In this document: one piece after another, positions 1 to 9,220 of the stretch
How the letters are laid out: each line of letters starts with the position of its first letter
Position numbering within the stretch: position 1 is the stretch's first letter
From: Bradyrhizobium paxllaeri
Lineage (GTDB): Bacteria; Pseudomonadota; Alphaproteobacteria; Rhizobiales; Xanthobacteraceae
Assembly (NCBI RefSeq): GCF_001693515.2
Contig: NZ_CP042968.1
Coordinates: 3,038,001-3,102,000 of the forward strand
Reading direction: 5' to 3'
Length of the DNA: 64,000 bases
Notes under the pieces: generated by a model
What the model was told of the DNA's origin: nothing
The model's database searches: none
What the model saw: the letters and a program-made list of their open reading frames with translations, nothing else
Translations under genes and position numbers: made by a program

Positions 1-344
1 TGACGCCGCAGGGCACGGCGATGGCGCAGTTTGAGGTTTCCCGCGATGGCGCCAACGAGGGCGTCGAGGCGGCCAAGCGGGTGTGGCGCGCGCGGTTTTC
101 GCTCGACGTCGAGCCGGCCGGCCCGGTTCACGCGCTGATATCGCTCACAGGCGACAAGACCTCGGTGCGGATCTGGGCGGAGCGGCCGACGACCGCGGAG
201 CAACTGCGCGCCGGCATGCCGCAACTGAGCGAGGCGCTCAGCCGGGCTGAACTGCAGCCCGGCGACATCGTGATCCGCGACGGCGCGCCGCCGCAGGCCG
301 CGCCCGCCGCCCGTGCCGGCCATTTCCTGGACCGCGCGCTATGA
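1..344 (+). CDS. Flagellar hook-length control protein (FliK-like), C-terminal part
   Basis: The reading frame is open from the left window edge, so the 5' part of the gene lies outside. The visible part reads [16 protein letters not shown] and then a compact alpha/beta segment. This resembles the C-terminal Flg_hook domain of the FliK proteins that set hook length and switch the flagellar export gate. The first in-frame ATG (position 21) sits in the middle of the conserved stretch and is not a likely start. The stop overlaps the ATG of the next gene (ATGA), so the two are translationally coupled. The family call rests on pattern recognition of a short segment. Confidence 0.6.
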   Translation, partial: TPQGTAMAQFEVSRDGANEGVEAAKRVWRARFSLDVEPAGPVHALISLTGDKTSVRIWAERPTTAEQLRAGMPQLSEALSRAELQPGDIVIRDGAPPQAAPAARAGHFLDRAL

Positions 345-607
345 GCGTCGACACCAGGAACAAGCTTGCGGTCGCGCTGCACTACGACAAGACCGGCGCC
401 CCGCGCGTCGTCGCCAAGGGCAAGGGCACCATCGGCGCCAGGATCGTCGAACTCGCCAAGGAGCACGACATCCCGATCGAGGAAAACGAGGTGCTGGCGG
501 GCGCCTTGTCCCACGTCGAGATCGGCGACGAGATTCCGCCGGAGCTCTACAAGGCCGTCGCCGAAGTGCTGATCTTCGTGCTGCGGCTGTCGGGTCGGAT
601 TCGCTAG
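341..607 (+). CDS. Stand-alone FlhB C-terminal domain protein
   Basis: This 88-residue protein corresponds to the cytoplasmic C-terminal domain of the FlhB/YscU export-switch family. It shows the core [18 protein letters not shown], then a helix ending [16 protein letters not shown], then the segment [14 protein letters not shown]. It has no membrane part and no NPTH autocleavage motif; it begins about where the cleaved C-terminal fragment of true FlhB would begin. It overlaps the upstream FliK-like gene by four bases, which supports a role in flagellar export specificity. Similar short FlhB-like proteins occur beside fliK in other alphaproteobacteria. The exact role is inferred. Confidence 0.75.
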   Translation: MSVDTRNKLAVALHYDKTGAPRVVAKGKGTIGARIVELAKEHDIPIEENEVLAGALSHVEIGDEIPPELYKAVAEVLIFVLRLSGRIR

Positions 608-738
608 AGCGTGTACTCACAAAGCGATGTCGGCTTCTGAGGGGCGAGCGGAAATCTTCTGACCGGCTAAAGCGCTACTGCTGGTGACCCAGAGCGGATT
701 TCGCTGACGAGTTCGGAATAGTTTCCCGATACAGCTTT

Positions 739-1137
739 TTGTTCGCTATCTCCTTAAGATTGAGACAATCAATTCACGCTATTGTCTGGCTTGTGTCCTT
801 CAAGATGGTAACGTCGGCACCAAGTGTAATGTCTGGTTACTTCCTCACTGCCTGTCTGTTCGTGGTAGCCTTGGGTTACGAGGTGTCGTTTCGCCGATCC
901 TGGAATCTATCACGGAACTCTGACCTGCTTGGCCCGGCCCAGCGGCTCGCAGTTCGGCGGCGTGCGTTTTGGCCGGCAGGCTGCGGGCTAATCTGCATGC
1001 TGCTGCGGTGGATGGTTTTTCATTTTGTTCAAGACAAGCTTGTTCTCTCCGTGACGGGCAGTCTAACGATGCTTAGTGTGTCTTTTTTCACCGGATCGGT
1101 TATTGGCGCTATGGCCGGGACATTGAATCGGGTTTGA
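739..1137 (+). CDS. Hypothetical membrane protein
   Basis: This 132-residue frame has about four hydrophobic stretches (roughly residues 12-20, 30-48, 80-98 and 104-125), so it would be a small inner-membrane protein if expressed. I do not recognise a family. Base composition is visibly less GC-rich than the neighbours, and no strong ribosome-binding site precedes the ATG. It lies alone between the flagellar genes and the beta-lactamase. It could be a recently acquired gene or a chance frame. Confidence 0.35.
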   Translation: MFAISLRLRQSIHAIVWLVSFKMVTSAPSVMSGYFLTACLFVVALGYEVSFRRSWNLSRNSDLLGPAQRLAVRRRAFWPAGCGLICMLLRWMVFHFVQDKLVLSVTGSLTMLSVSFFTGSVIGAMAGTLNRV

Positions 1138-1420
1138 AGCGCCGCAATCAACGCTAAGCGAAAAAGTGCATCAGGCTATGGCCGCCGACAAGCTGCCATG
1201 ACTTTGGCATCGTCCTGTTGATTTCCGGTTTTGGCCCCTCGGCGAGCTCCGGCAACGTCCGCTTTTGTGCTGCTGTTGAGCGATGAGCCGACATCAGGCG
1301 CGACCAAAATTAGGCGCCTGATTTATGAGTACTCGCCCTGGATCGGTTCCTGCTATTGTCATAGTTTCTCCACGCGCGGTCAGCATCGTTTTCCGCGCCC
1401 TTCACCATTCGGATGTTCCC

Positions 1421-2233
1421 GTGATCACTCGTCGTCATGCGCTCGGCGTCCTTGCCGCTACAAGCCTGCTTCCCGGGCGCAGCCTCGCCAACGTCTCCTA
1501 TCAGCGCAGCGAATTTCGCGACGATCTCTCCAAGCGGTTTTTCGATCTCGGCACCGTCGGCACATTCGTTGCCTACAAGGTCGACGACTACCTGATCATC
1601 GCCAGCGACAAGGTGCGTTCGGGCGAGGGCAGGCTGCCGGCTTCGACCTTCAAGATTCCGAATTCGCTGATTGCGCTCGATACCGGCGTGGTCGAGGATC
1701 CCGACAAGGACGTCTTCAAGTGGGACGGCGTGACGCGCAGCATCGAGGCGTGGAACAAGGACCACACGCTGCGTTCGGCGATCGCGGTCTCCGCGGTGCC
1801 GGTCTATCAGGAGATCGCGCGCCGCATCGGGGCCGAGCGCATGCAGAAATATCTCGACCTGCTCGAGTACGGCAACCATGACATCGGGGGCGGCATCGAC
1901 CAGTTCTGGCTGAGCGGGAAGCTACGCATCGATCCGATCCAGCAGATCGATTTCGTCGACCGCTTGCGGCGCGGCGTGCTGCCGGTCGGAAAGCGCAGCC
2001 AGGAATTGACGCGCGACATCCTGCCGGTGACGAAGGTCGGCGACGCCACCATCCGCGCCAAGAGCGGCCTGCTCGGCGCCGAACAGGGGTCACTGGGCTG
2101 GATGGTCGGCTGGGCCGAGAAGGGCAGCCAGCAGACCGTGTTCGCCATGAACATGGACTGCAAGGACCAGAACCACATCGCCGCCCGCATGACGGTTGTG
2201 CAGCAATGCCTTGCCGATGTCGTGGCAATCTAG
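1421..2233 (+). CDS. Class D (OXA-type) beta-lactamase
   Basis: This is a serine beta-lactamase that would hydrolyse beta-lactams in the periplasm. From the GTG at 1421 it is 270 residues, the usual OXA length. All family motifs are present: S75-T-F-K78 (nucleophile and carboxylated Lys), S124-A-V126, Y150-G-N152, WLSGKLRI near 163-170, K214-S-G216 and GWMVGW near 226. An ATG 96 bases upstream (1325) would add a tail that precedes a normal signal sequence. The GTG gives VITRRHALGVLAATS, a compact twin-Arg leader ending near ALA, so I prefer the GTG. It stands alone, with no regulator or mobile element beside it, so it looks like an intrinsic chromosomal enzyme. Confidence 0.9.
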   Translation: MITRRHALGVLAATSLLPGRSLANVSYQRSEFRDDLSKRFFDLGTVGTFVAYKVDDYLIIASDKVRSGEGRLPASTFKIPNSLIALDTGVVEDPDKDVFKWDGVTRSIEAWNKDHTLRSAIAVSAVPVYQEIARRIGAERMQKYLDLLEYGNHDIGGGIDQFWLSGKLRIDPIQQIDFVDRLRRGVLPVGKRSQELTRDILPVTKVGDATIRAKSGLLGAEQGSLGWMVGWAEKGSQQTVFAMNMDCKDQNHIAARMTVVQQCLADVVAI

Positions 2234-2417
2234 GGCGCGTACTCGTAAATTTTCGGACATGTCCGCTTCGCCTCGTTAACGACCGCTTGTGTGCAGCCGT
2301 AGGAAAATGACGCGACGGGCTAATAGCGGAAATTGAGCGCTCGGCATTCTTGGAGGGAAATCGGCTTTGAACTGAGCTGCGCCCGCTGCCGCGAGGACGG
2401 GCGCAGCCGATCCTGCG

Positions 2418-4076
2418 CTATCGTCCTCCGACAGAAGTGGCTCGCAGCGCTTGCCCCACCGCGTCGCCGAGATTGAAGCCGGCCGGATTTTGACGTTGCG
2501 GGAACGCCTTGAACGACTCCAGGTGCTGATGCACGAACGCCTGCGCCGGTACCACCGTCCATAGCTTTTCGCCCGCGAAGATCGGGTAGCTTGGCGCCTC
2601 CATGTGCTGCTCGAACGGGTCCGCCCGGAGATTCACCGGCCTCGGCGCGGTCGGCGTGACGGTTTGTCCTGCGAACCAATTGTCCTTCGTCTGGAAGTGG
2701 ATTTTCCAGTCGTCGACGCGAATCGCGTAGAGATTCGACTCGCCGTAGTAGAAGAACTCGCGGCGGGCGGATGCCTTGCTCTGACCGGAGAGGTAGGGCA
2801 ACTGGTTATAGCCGTCGAGGTGCACTTTGAAGGTCTTGTCGCCGGCCTTGTAACCCGTGAGCAGCTTCTCCTTAACGTCGGAAACGCCTGCGGCGGCCAT
2901 GACTGTTGGCACCACATCCTCAAGCGAGAAAATCCCGTTCAGCACCTGGCCCGCGGGAATCCGCCCGGGCCAGCGCATCACGAAGGGCACGCGGAATCCG
3001 CCCTCCCAGCCCAGCCCCTTCTCGCCCCGGAATGGGCTCGTCCCTCCATCCGGCCAACTGAACTTCTCCGCGCCGTTGTCCGTGGTGAAGATGACGATGG
3101 TGTTGTCGGCGATTCCCAACTCGTCGAGCTTGTTCAGGAGTTCGCCGACCACGAAGTCGAGTTCCATCATCCCGTCGGTGTAGAGGCCGTACTTGGTCTT
3201 GTCCTTCCAGCGATCCGATAGATGCGTCCATACGTGCATGCGCGTCGTGTTGTGCCACAGGAAGAAGGGCCTGTTGGCGTCTCGCGCCCGCCCCATGAAG
3301 TCGATCGAGCGTTGCAGCAGATCATTTTCGACCGTTTCCATCCGCTTGCGCGTCAAGGGGCCGCTGTCCCTGATGGTTTGTTTCCCCACGCGGCCGAAGC
3401 GCTGGTCCACGGTCGCATCGTCCTTCTCCGTGGCCTTGCAGTCCAGCACGCCGCGCGGTCCGAACTTCTGTTGAAATGCCGGGTCCTTCGGGTAGTCCAC
3501 TTGTTCCGGCTCTTCCTCGGCGTTGAGATGATAGAGGTTGCCGTAGAACTCGTCGAAGCCGTGCACCGTAGGCAAGAACTCGTTGCGGTCGCCCAGATGG
3601 TTCTTGCCGATCTGTGCCGTCATGTAGCCCAGCGGCTTGAGCAGATCGGCAAGGGTGGGATCTTCGAACATGAGGCCTTGCGGCGCCCCCGGCAGTCCGA
3701 CGGCGGTCAGGCCCGTGCGCATCGGGATTTGCCCGGTGATGAAGGCGGCGCGCCCAGCGGTGCAACTGGCCTGGCCGTAGGCGTCGGTGAGCAATACCCC
3801 TTCTCGGGCAATCCGGTCGATATTGGGTGTGGCCCCTCCCATCATGCCACGGTGGTAGGCTCCGATGTTGAACACGCCGATATCGTCGGCCATGATCGCC
3901 AAAACATTGGGGAGGCGTCCGGGCGGTTGCGCCGGAACCGGTTGCTGAGCCTGCGCCATCCGGACCGGCATGCCGGTACTCAGCGCAGAGACAGCGGCAA
4001 GCGTAGTGCCGCCGAGCAGGATGCGGCGGCGATCGATTGATGGGCTGTTGCCGGCCCTATTCGCTTCATCGCTCAT
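2418..4076 (-). CDS. Tat-exported arylsulfatase (type I sulfatase)
   Basis: This 552-residue enzyme would hydrolyse sulfate esters outside the cytoplasm. The N-terminus DRRRILLGGTTLAAVSALS is a Tat-type leader. The alkaline-phosphatase superfamily metal ligands begin at ADD (64-65). The sulfatase signature C105-T-A-G-R109 fits C-x-A-x-R, in which Cys is converted to formylglycine, so activity depends on a formylglycine-generating enzyme that is not in this window. A second metal cluster appears in FTTDNGAE. It is monocistronic, with about 375 bases of upstream space for its promoter. Natural substrate is unknown; sulfate scavenging is the obvious guess. Confidence 0.9.
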   Translation of the reverse strand: MSDEANRAGNSPSIDRRRILLGGTTLAAVSALSTGMPVRMAQAQQPVPAQPPGRLPNVLAIMADDIGVFNIGAYHRGMMGGATPNIDRIAREGVLLTDAYGQASCTAGRAAFITGQIPMRTGLTAVGLPGAPQGLMFEDPTLADLLKPLGYMTAQIGKNHLGDRNEFLPTVHGFDEFYGNLYHLNAEEEPEQVDYPKDPAFQQKFGPRGVLDCKATEKDDATVDQRFGRVGKQTIRDSGPLTRKRMETVENDLLQRSIDFMGRARDANRPFFLWHNTTRMHVWTHLSDRWKDKTKYGLYTDGMMELDFVVGELLNKLDELGIADNTIVIFTTDNGAEKFSWPDGGTSPFRGEKGLGWEGGFRVPFVMRWPGRIPAGQVLNGIFSLEDVVPTVMAAAGVSDVKEKLLTGYKAGDKTFKVHLDGYNQLPYLSGQSKASARREFFYYGESNLYAIRVDDWKIHFQTKDNWFAGQTVTPTAPRPVNLRADPFEQHMEAPSYPIFAGEKLWTVVPAQAFVHQHLESFKAFPQRQNPAGFNLGDAVGQALRATSVGGR

Positions 4077-4451
4077 TTTGGACGCTCCCTAGAGTGTGTT
4101 GGAACTGCTCCTTCAAGGCTTCGCGGGTGGAACGGCTGGTCTCAGCAGCGGAATCCGACATGGCTGGTCGAAGTGTCGACCGGCTTGGCGTGTCGCGCGG
4201 CCGGGCGATTAGCGGCGGCTGTGGTTTCGGCGCGCAAAGATGCGAGCCGGCCTTCAAGACTTTCCGCGGAATCCGGATGTTGGGTTGACATGGATCAAGG
4301 CTCGCAACCTCCGCTCCGCAGCGCGGGTTGTGCGGAGCACACGTGATCCGGGATGGATGCCGGTTCGCGTGAGAAGGCGCGTCAAGCCAGGTATCTTCAA
4401 GCCAGGGAATCTGGAGCTATCGGTTCTGATTCAATCAGAACCGATAGTGCG
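4077..4451. other. Intergenic region upstream of the arylsulfatase
   Basis: This stretch has no convincing gene on either strand; the short frames here have no ribosome-binding site and no recognisable product. It should hold the arylsulfatase promoter near its left end. At its right end it holds the palindrome listed separately at 4418-4448. Confidence 0.5.
4418..4448. repeat. 31-base perfect palindrome (15-bp arms, 1-base centre)
   Basis: The arm CTATCGGTTCTGATT (4418-4432) is followed by one C and then its exact reverse complement (4434-4448). It ends three bases before the stop of the minus-strand gene at 4452, so on that strand it could act as a transcript-end hairpin. No T-run follows. 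Similar palindromes are scattered in Bradyrhizobium intergenic DNA as far as I recall. Confidence 0.7.
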
Positions 4452-4940
4452 CTAACGCCGGTTCAGCGCGAGCGAAACTGACGTGATGTTGGTGCCCTGA
4501 GGCTGGATGGACACGGTCTGCCGGCCGCCACGCGTCGTCAACGACAGGTTGGCCGAGAAGGTGTCGCCTCTTGCTGCGGCCTCGACGTGATCGCCGGCCG
4601 CGCGTCCGGAAAGCGTCCCGGATGCGTTGCGGCTTGCTTCTGTCCATGAACCCCTGATCGCGCCGCCGCGGTATTCAACCTCGCTGGCGAGATCGAATTT
4701 ATAGCTAGCGCTGGCGCAGGTCAGATTGAGCCGAAGCTGCTCGCCGGCACCGGCGACATCATACGCCGCGCGGCAGCGCAACTGCTCCTGCTGCCCATCG
4801 GTGGTGCTGAGCACGCCTCCGCCGGACCATGTGCCGGCCATGGCGACGAAGGGCGAGGCGGGTGCGGCCAGCGCCGCGCTGCCGGCCAGCGATAGCGATG
4901 CGAACAGCAACGCCGTTCGCGTGAGATTGAATCCAGACAT
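4452..4940 (-). CDS. Conserved exported protein of unknown function
   Basis: This 162-residue protein starts at the ATG at 4940, which has a GGAGA site eight bases upstream; a start further up (5006) lacks one. The N-terminus MSGFNLTRTALLFASLSLAG ending near ALAA is a Sec signal peptide. The mature part opens with FVAMAGTWSGGG and is rich in beta-strand pattern (alternating Ser/Thr/Gly), suggesting a small periplasmic beta-barrel or lipocalin-like fold. Two Cys (in LRCRAAY and LTCASAS) could form a disulfide. I know this type only as an uncharacterised exported protein. Confidence 0.7.
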   Translation of the reverse strand: MSGFNLTRTALLFASLSLAGSAALAAPASPFVAMAGTWSGGGVLSTTDGQQEQLRCRAAYDVAGAGEQLRLNLTCASASYKFDLASEVEYRGGAIRGSWTEASRNASGTLSGRAAGDHVEAAARGDTFSANLSLTTRGGRQTVSIQPQGTNITSVSLALNRR

Positions 4941-5039
4941 CTTGATGGTCTCCGTTCGGTTTGGGCATTCAACGCCCAAAACCGCAAACGGGTTCATCGG
5001 TTCCACTGGTGCGCGGCTCGGCGGAGTTTCACCAAGTCG

Positions 5040-6041
5040 TTATCCCAGCTTCAACAGCACCTGCAGGAAATCACTCACCGCCTTCTGCGCTTCTTTCGCG
5101 GTCGCCGGGTTGCCGCCGACATGCGGATTGAGCGCGATGCAGGCATCCTTGTAGGTGAAGGGCTCCTTGGTGTCGTCGTTCATGAGAACGCCGCCTTCGC
5201 CCTCCTTGAGGCGGCAATTGCGGGCGGACTGCGCATTGACTGACACGACGACCGCGCTGAGGCCGAGCAGGCCGGCATCGAAGCCGTGTGCGGAATCCGG
5301 ATATTCCGTCAGCACAGCGTCACGCTTGGCCTCCTGCAGCCGGGCGAGATAGGCCTTGCAGGTGGCGACGGGATTGTAGTCATCAGGCGTGCCGTGAAAG
5401 ATCCGGATCGGACGCGCCGCGACCTCGGTATCGGTGGCGTAGGTCGTGGAGCAATCCGGATAGAACGGAATGTAGGCGGCGAATTGCGCGCCGGACCTGT
5501 TCCAGAGCTTGTGGAAGCGATCGAGGCTGGCGTAGAGCGCCGCCTGTCCGCCGCGCGAAAATCCCATCAGGACGATCCGGTCAGGATCGACGCGCGGATG
5601 CTTGGCGAGGATTTCGAGCGAACGATAGATATCGACGATGAAATTGAGCCGGCCGAGCAGGGCCTGGTTGGGGCCGACCGCGGTGAGCCCGCGGCCGCTG
5701 AACCCGTCGATCACGAAGGTCGAAATCCCCATCGCATTGAAGTGGCGCACCCAGGGATCCATGCCGGCGCCGACGCCGCTCGATCCATGCATCAGCACCA
5801 CGACGGGAAGTTTGCCGGTGCCTTGCGCGATGCGGAATTCGCCGGCGACCGTGACCTGCTTGCCGTTGGCATCGCCGTTCAGGAATTGCTGATCGGAAAT
5901 CGTCAGCGACGGGATAGCGTAGATTTCGGTGCGCGCGGCGACGTCCTTCGGGATCGATTGCGCCGATGTTTCGATGCAGGTGAATAGCGTAGCGGTGCAA
6001 AGAATCGCAGCCGCAACGGCGACGCGCCAATCCGTCAGCAT
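5040..6041 (-). CDS. Exported dienelactone hydrolase-family protein
   Basis: This 333-residue alpha/beta-hydrolase has a signal peptide (residues 1-28, ending ETSAQS). The oxyanion-side motif HGSSGVGAG lies near 85, the nucleophile elbow G160-F-S162-R-G-G is intact, the acid is in HGTPDDYNP (about 220), and the His is in DSAHGFD (H252). Together these give a complete Ser-Asp-His triad. Dienelactone hydrolase-like proteins cleave small lactones or esters, and the substrate here is unknown. It follows the 4452-4940 gene's direction but with a 100-base gap, so co-transcription is possible, not shown. Confidence 0.85.
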   Translation of the reverse strand: MLTDWRVAVAAAILCTATLFTCIETSAQSIPKDVAARTEIYAIPSLTISDQQFLNGDANGKQVTVAGEFRIAQGTGKLPVVVLMHGSSGVGAGMDPWVRHFNAMGISTFVIDGFSGRGLTAVGPNQALLGRLNFIVDIYRSLEILAKHPRVDPDRIVLMGFSRGGQAALYASLDRFHKLWNRSGAQFAAYIPFYPDCSTTYATDTEVAARPIRIFHGTPDDYNPVATCKAYLARLQEAKRDAVLTEYPDSAHGFDAGLLGLSAVVVSVNAQSARNCRLKEGEGGVLMNDDTKEPFTYKDACIALNPHVGGNPATAKEAQKAVSDFLQVLLKLG

Positions 6042-6114
6042 TAATCCCCCCGATTTTTTCGCTGTCGTCCTGCGGCAGCTTTGGGAGAGACTACATCAAG
6101 CTACAAATCGGCTG

Positions 6115-6522
6115 TCAATTCGCGGACTTCCCGATCCGCCCGAGATGCGTGAACGAGAAGCCGGTCTCGTATTTCAGCCCGTAGCCCAGCGCCCGGTCGA
6201 AGCCGATATGGGCCAGCCAGATCATCGCGATCGAGAGGATGAGCGGGGAGGCGGTGGCAAAGCCGGTCGTCATGATCGCCATCGGCGCCAGGTAGCTATG
6301 GGCGGCGTTGTAGATCATGGCGCCGAACCGTGGCCCGCTCAGATAGGCCGCAAAGCTGAGATCGGGCACGAAGAACAGGATGGCGTAGATCCACCAGTCG
6401 CCGTCCCAGATGTAGTAGAGCAGCGTCATTCCGATAAATAACGCTAATCCTTCCAGCCGGAGCACCGCGCGCACGCCCCCAGAGACGGCGCCCGAGGTGT
6501 CGGCGCCAGCGATATCGGTCAT
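6115..6522 (-). CDS. DUF4260 family membrane protein
   Basis: This protein has about four hydrophobic segments and carries the DUF4260 hallmarks: EGLALFIGMTLLY, DLSFAAYLSGPRFGAMIYN, and LAHIGFDRALGYGLKY near the end. I chose the ATG at 6522 (135 residues) because GGGGACCGGA directly precedes it. Two upstream in-frame ATGs (6534 and 6549) lack a site. Function of the family is unknown. It is divergent from the carboxylase gene at 6661. Confidence 0.8.
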   Translation of the reverse strand: MTDIAGADTSGAVSGGVRAVLRLEGLALFIGMTLLYYIWDGDWWIYAILFFVPDLSFAAYLSGPRFGAMIYNAAHSYLAPMAIMTTGFATASPLILSIAMIWLAHIGFDRALGYGLKYETGFSFTHLGRIGKSAN

Positions 6523-6660
6523 TCCGGTCCCCATGGTCAGGATCGGCATATAGGGGCTGCAAGGCGGCGGTACCAGATGCCGGACAGGGTGTTTCCGCTT
6601 CCGAAAAGGCCGTGTTAGAAGGCCTTCAAATCGTTACCCAAAAAGGCGGGCGGAAGCAGC

Positions 6661-8193
6661 ATGAAGGACATCCTGGACACCCTCGAAGAACGGCGCGCCG
6701 GCGCCAAGCTCGGTGGCGGCGAGAAGCGCATCGAGGCGCAGCACGCCCGCGGAAAATTGACCGCGCGGGAGCGCATCGAATTGCTGCTCGACAAGGGCTC
6801 GTTCGAGGAATTCGACATGTTCGTCGAGCACCGCTCGATCGAATTCGGCATGGAGAAGAACAAGATTCCGGGCGATGGCGTCGTCACCGGCTGGGGCACG
6901 GTGAACGGCCGCAAGACCTTCGTCTTCGCCAAGGACTTTACCGTGTTCGGCGGCTCGCTGTCCGAAACCCACGCGCTTAAGATTACCAAGTTGCAGGACA
7001 TGGCGATGAAGGCGAGGGCGCCGATCATCGGCCTCTATGACGCCGGCGGCGCGCGCATCCAGGAGGGCGTCGCGGCGCTCGCGGGCTATTCCTACGTGTT
7101 CCGCCGCAACGTCATTGCCTCAGGCGTGATCCCGCAGATCTCGGTCATCATGGGCCCCTGCGCCGGCGGCGACGTCTATTCGCCCGCCATGACCGACTTC
7201 ATCTTCATGGTGAAGAACACCAGCTACATGTTCGTCACCGGCCCCGACGTGGTGAAGACCGTCACCAACGAGGTGGTGACGGCCGAAGAGCTCGGTGGCG
7301 CCTCGGTGCATGCGACGCGCTCTTCGATCGCCGATGGTGCATTCGAGAACGACGTCGAGACGCTGTTGCAGATGCGCCGGCTGATCGACTTCCTGCCGTC
7401 CAACAACACCGACGGCGTGCCGGAATGGCCGAGTTTCGACGACATCGAGCGCGTGGACATGTCGCTCGATACGCTGATCCCCGACAATCCGAACAAGCCC
7501 TACGACATGAAGGAGCTGATCCAGAAGGTCGTGGACGAGGGCGACTTCTTCGAACTGTCGGAGACCTTTGCCCGGAACATCGTCACCGGTTTCGGCCGCA
7601 TCGCCGGCCGCACCGTCGGCTTTGTCGCCAACCAGCCGATGGTGCTGGCCGGCGTGCTCGACTCTGATGCTTCAAGGAAGGCCGCACGCTTCGTCCGCTT
7701 CTGCGACGCCTTCAACATCCCGATCGTGACGTTCGTGGACGTGCCGGGCTTCCTGCCGGGCACCGCGCAGGAGTATGGCGGCCTGATCAAGCACGGCGCG
7801 AAACTGCTGTTCGCCTATTCGCAATGCACGGTGCCGCTCGTCACCGTCATCACCCGCAAGGCCTATGGCGGCGCCTTCGACGTCATGGCCTCAAAGGAAA
7901 TCGGCGCCGACATGAACTACGCCTGGCCGACCGCCCAGATCGCGGTGATGGGCGCCAAGGGCGCCGTCGAAATCATCTTCCGCGCCGACATGAACGATCC
8001 CGACGCGATCGCCAAACGCACCAAGGAATACGAAGACCGCTTCCTGTCCCCGTTCATCGCGGCGGAGCGCGGCTACATCGACGATGTGATCATGCCGCAT
8101 TCGACCCGGCGGCGGATCGCCCGCGCGCTGGCGATGCTCAGGGATAAGAAGGTGGAAATGCCGGCGAAGAAGCACGATAACTTGCCGTTGTGA
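6661..8193 (+). CDS. pccB: Acyl-CoA carboxylase beta subunit (propionyl-CoA carboxylase type)
   Basis: This 510-residue carboxyltransferase subunit transfers CO2 from carboxybiotin to propionyl-CoA or a related acyl-CoA. Family features are the start [19 protein letters not shown], the acyl-CoA site region [13 protein letters not shown], the oxyanion-hole Gly pairs in [12 protein letters not shown] and [10 protein letters not shown], and [16 protein letters not shown]. It ends [13 protein letters not shown], typical of PccB. A GGAAG site precedes the ATG. The biotin-carrying alpha subunit is not in the window. The Fic toxin-antitoxin remnant immediately downstream may have separated it from a partner gene. 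Confidence 0.93.
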   Translation: MKDILDTLEERRAGAKLGGGEKRIEAQHARGKLTARERIELLLDKGSFEEFDMFVEHRSIEFGMEKNKIPGDGVVTGWGTVNGRKTFVFAKDFTVFGGSLSETHALKITKLQDMAMKARAPIIGLYDAGGARIQEGVAALAGYSYVFRRNVIASGVIPQISVIMGPCAGGDVYSPAMTDFIFMVKNTSYMFVTGPDVVKTVTNEVVTAEELGGASVHATRSSIADGAFENDVETLLQMRRLIDFLPSNNTDGVPEWPSFDDIERVDMSLDTLIPDNPNKPYDMKELIQKVVDEGDFFELSETFARNIVTGFGRIAGRTVGFVANQPMVLAGVLDSDASRKAARFVRFCDAFNIPIVTFVDVPGFLPGTAQEYGGLIKHGAKLLFAYSQCTVPLVTVITRKAYGGAFDVMASKEIGADMNYAWPTAQIAVMGAKGAVEIIFRADMNDPDAIAKRTKEYEDRFLSPFIAAERGYIDDVIMPHSTRRRIARALAMLRDKKVEMPAKKHDNLPL

Positions 8194-8268
8194 GGCGGAC
8201 GGAGATCCAATAAGCATTTCCGTAAAATCGCCATGGCGTCGGCCATCCGAGTCGCTTATATTTTGCCC

Positions 8269-8445
8269 ATGACTGACGACCTCAAAAAGCTTCTTGAAGC
8301 CGCCAAAACCGCCAAGCCGACGCCCGAACACCGGGAGCAGCAGCGGCGAAGTTTCGTCTATGGGAACACTCATTTCGAGAATGAGTTGATCACGCGCGAA
8401 ATGGTTGATCGAGAAGCTGAAAAGCTGGCCAAGGGCGAGAAATGA
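8269..8445 (+). CDS. Fic-associated antitoxin-like protein
   Basis: This 58-residue protein starts at the ATG at 8269 (an upstream ATG at 8233 adds an unlikely tail). It reads MTDDLKKLLEAAKTAKPT and then QRRSFVYGNTHFEN followed by ITREMVDREAEKL. The segment SFVYGN is close to, but not identical with, the (S/T)xxxE(G/N) inhibitory motif of class I Fic antitoxins. Its stop overlaps the ATG of the fic reading frame (ATGA), the usual coupled toxin-antitoxin layout. Because the toxin gene is broken, this gene may persist as an orphan. Confidence 0.65.
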   Translation: MTDDLKKLLEAAKTAKPTPEHREQQRRSFVYGNTHFENELITREMVDREAEKLAKGEK

Positions 8446-9111
8446 CTGGTGATGAGCGCGAACGGCGGGATAGCCGCGCGCTCGAGCCTGAATTGATTTA
8501 CCGATCTTCAGGAGAAGGCCGCTGCTGAAGCGCGAAACGGCTTTCGGCAGTATGATGCGGCAATCGGAGCAATCCATACCGCGCTCGATCGCGGCTCATT
8601 CAAGCTCGGCCGTCGCTCATTTTAAGTCTTCAACGGGAAGCTTTGGCTGGCATCAGCTCATATGCTGGTAACTACCGGCCGGGCGGTGTTGCGATTTGAA
8701 GGCAGCCAGCACGAACCCGTAGGAGCGCACCTCGTTCCCGAGTTGATTGAGGAGATGTGCGACTACGTTAATGATCATTGGAATGATAGTACGCCGCTGC
8801 ATCTAGCAGCGTACCTAATGTGGCGCCTGAACTGGATCCATCCATTTGCGGACGGTAACGGACGAACGTCGAGAATCATATCTTACGTCGTGCTTTCCAT
8901 TCGCGCCGGGGCAGTGCTTCCGGGCACACCGACCATTCCCGATCAAATTGTGGACAATCGGAATCCCTACTTCGAGGCTCTAGATGCTGCCGACTCCGCA
9001 TATCGCCGCGGGAAAATTGATGTGTCGAAGATGGAAACTCTCTTGGCTGGGCTGCTTGCCAAGCAGCTGGCAGGCTTTTATCAGGCCGCGGGTGGAAAAC
9101 TACCTGAATAG
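8442..9111 (+). pseudogene. Fic family toxin/AMPylase gene, disrupted by three frameshifts
   Basis: The frame opens at 8442 (MTGDERERRDSRALEPEL) and continues only if three single-base shifts are repaired. They are an extra base near 8496-8499, a missing base near 8606-8612, and an extra base near 8694-8697. After each repair the peptide matches Fic proteins in order: LQEKAAAEARNGFRQYD, SLILSLQREALAGISSYAGN, then EGSQHEPVGAHL. The catalytic motif HPFADGNGRTSR is intact in the last segment. Fic enzymes AMPylate target proteins using ATP. Two of the three sites are in short T runs, so sequencing error cannot be excluded. As read, the gene cannot make full-length protein. Confidence 0.8.
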
Positions 9112-9170
9112 AATCCACCCGCCACACCTCCTTCACGCAATCCGTCGGCTGAGCCGGCCGCAAATCGAAC

Positions 9171-9207
9171 CTACGTGGGTTATGCTTCGCTGACCCAACC
9201 CACGAAG
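9171..9207. repeat. Palindromic intergenic repeat (GTGGGTT ... AACCCAC)
   Basis: GTGGGTT and AACCCAC are inverted arms around a 15-base centre. The element lies between the fic remnant and the VOC gene that converge on it. It resembles the short hairpin repeats found after genes in Bradyrhizobium. Confidence 0.5.
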
Positions 9208-9220
9208 CTCACACGGACGC

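Noticed and set aside
604..700. Possible repeat pair: TAGAGCGTGTACTCACAAA at 604 and TAGGGCGCGTACTCGTAAA near 2231
   Set aside because: Both follow stop codons and look alike over about 19 bases, but similarity fades quickly, so a shared element is not established.
8662..9111. A separate short Fic protein starting at 8662
   Set aside because: The apparent start is an artefact of the third frameshift; the missing N-terminal part is present upstream in other frames.
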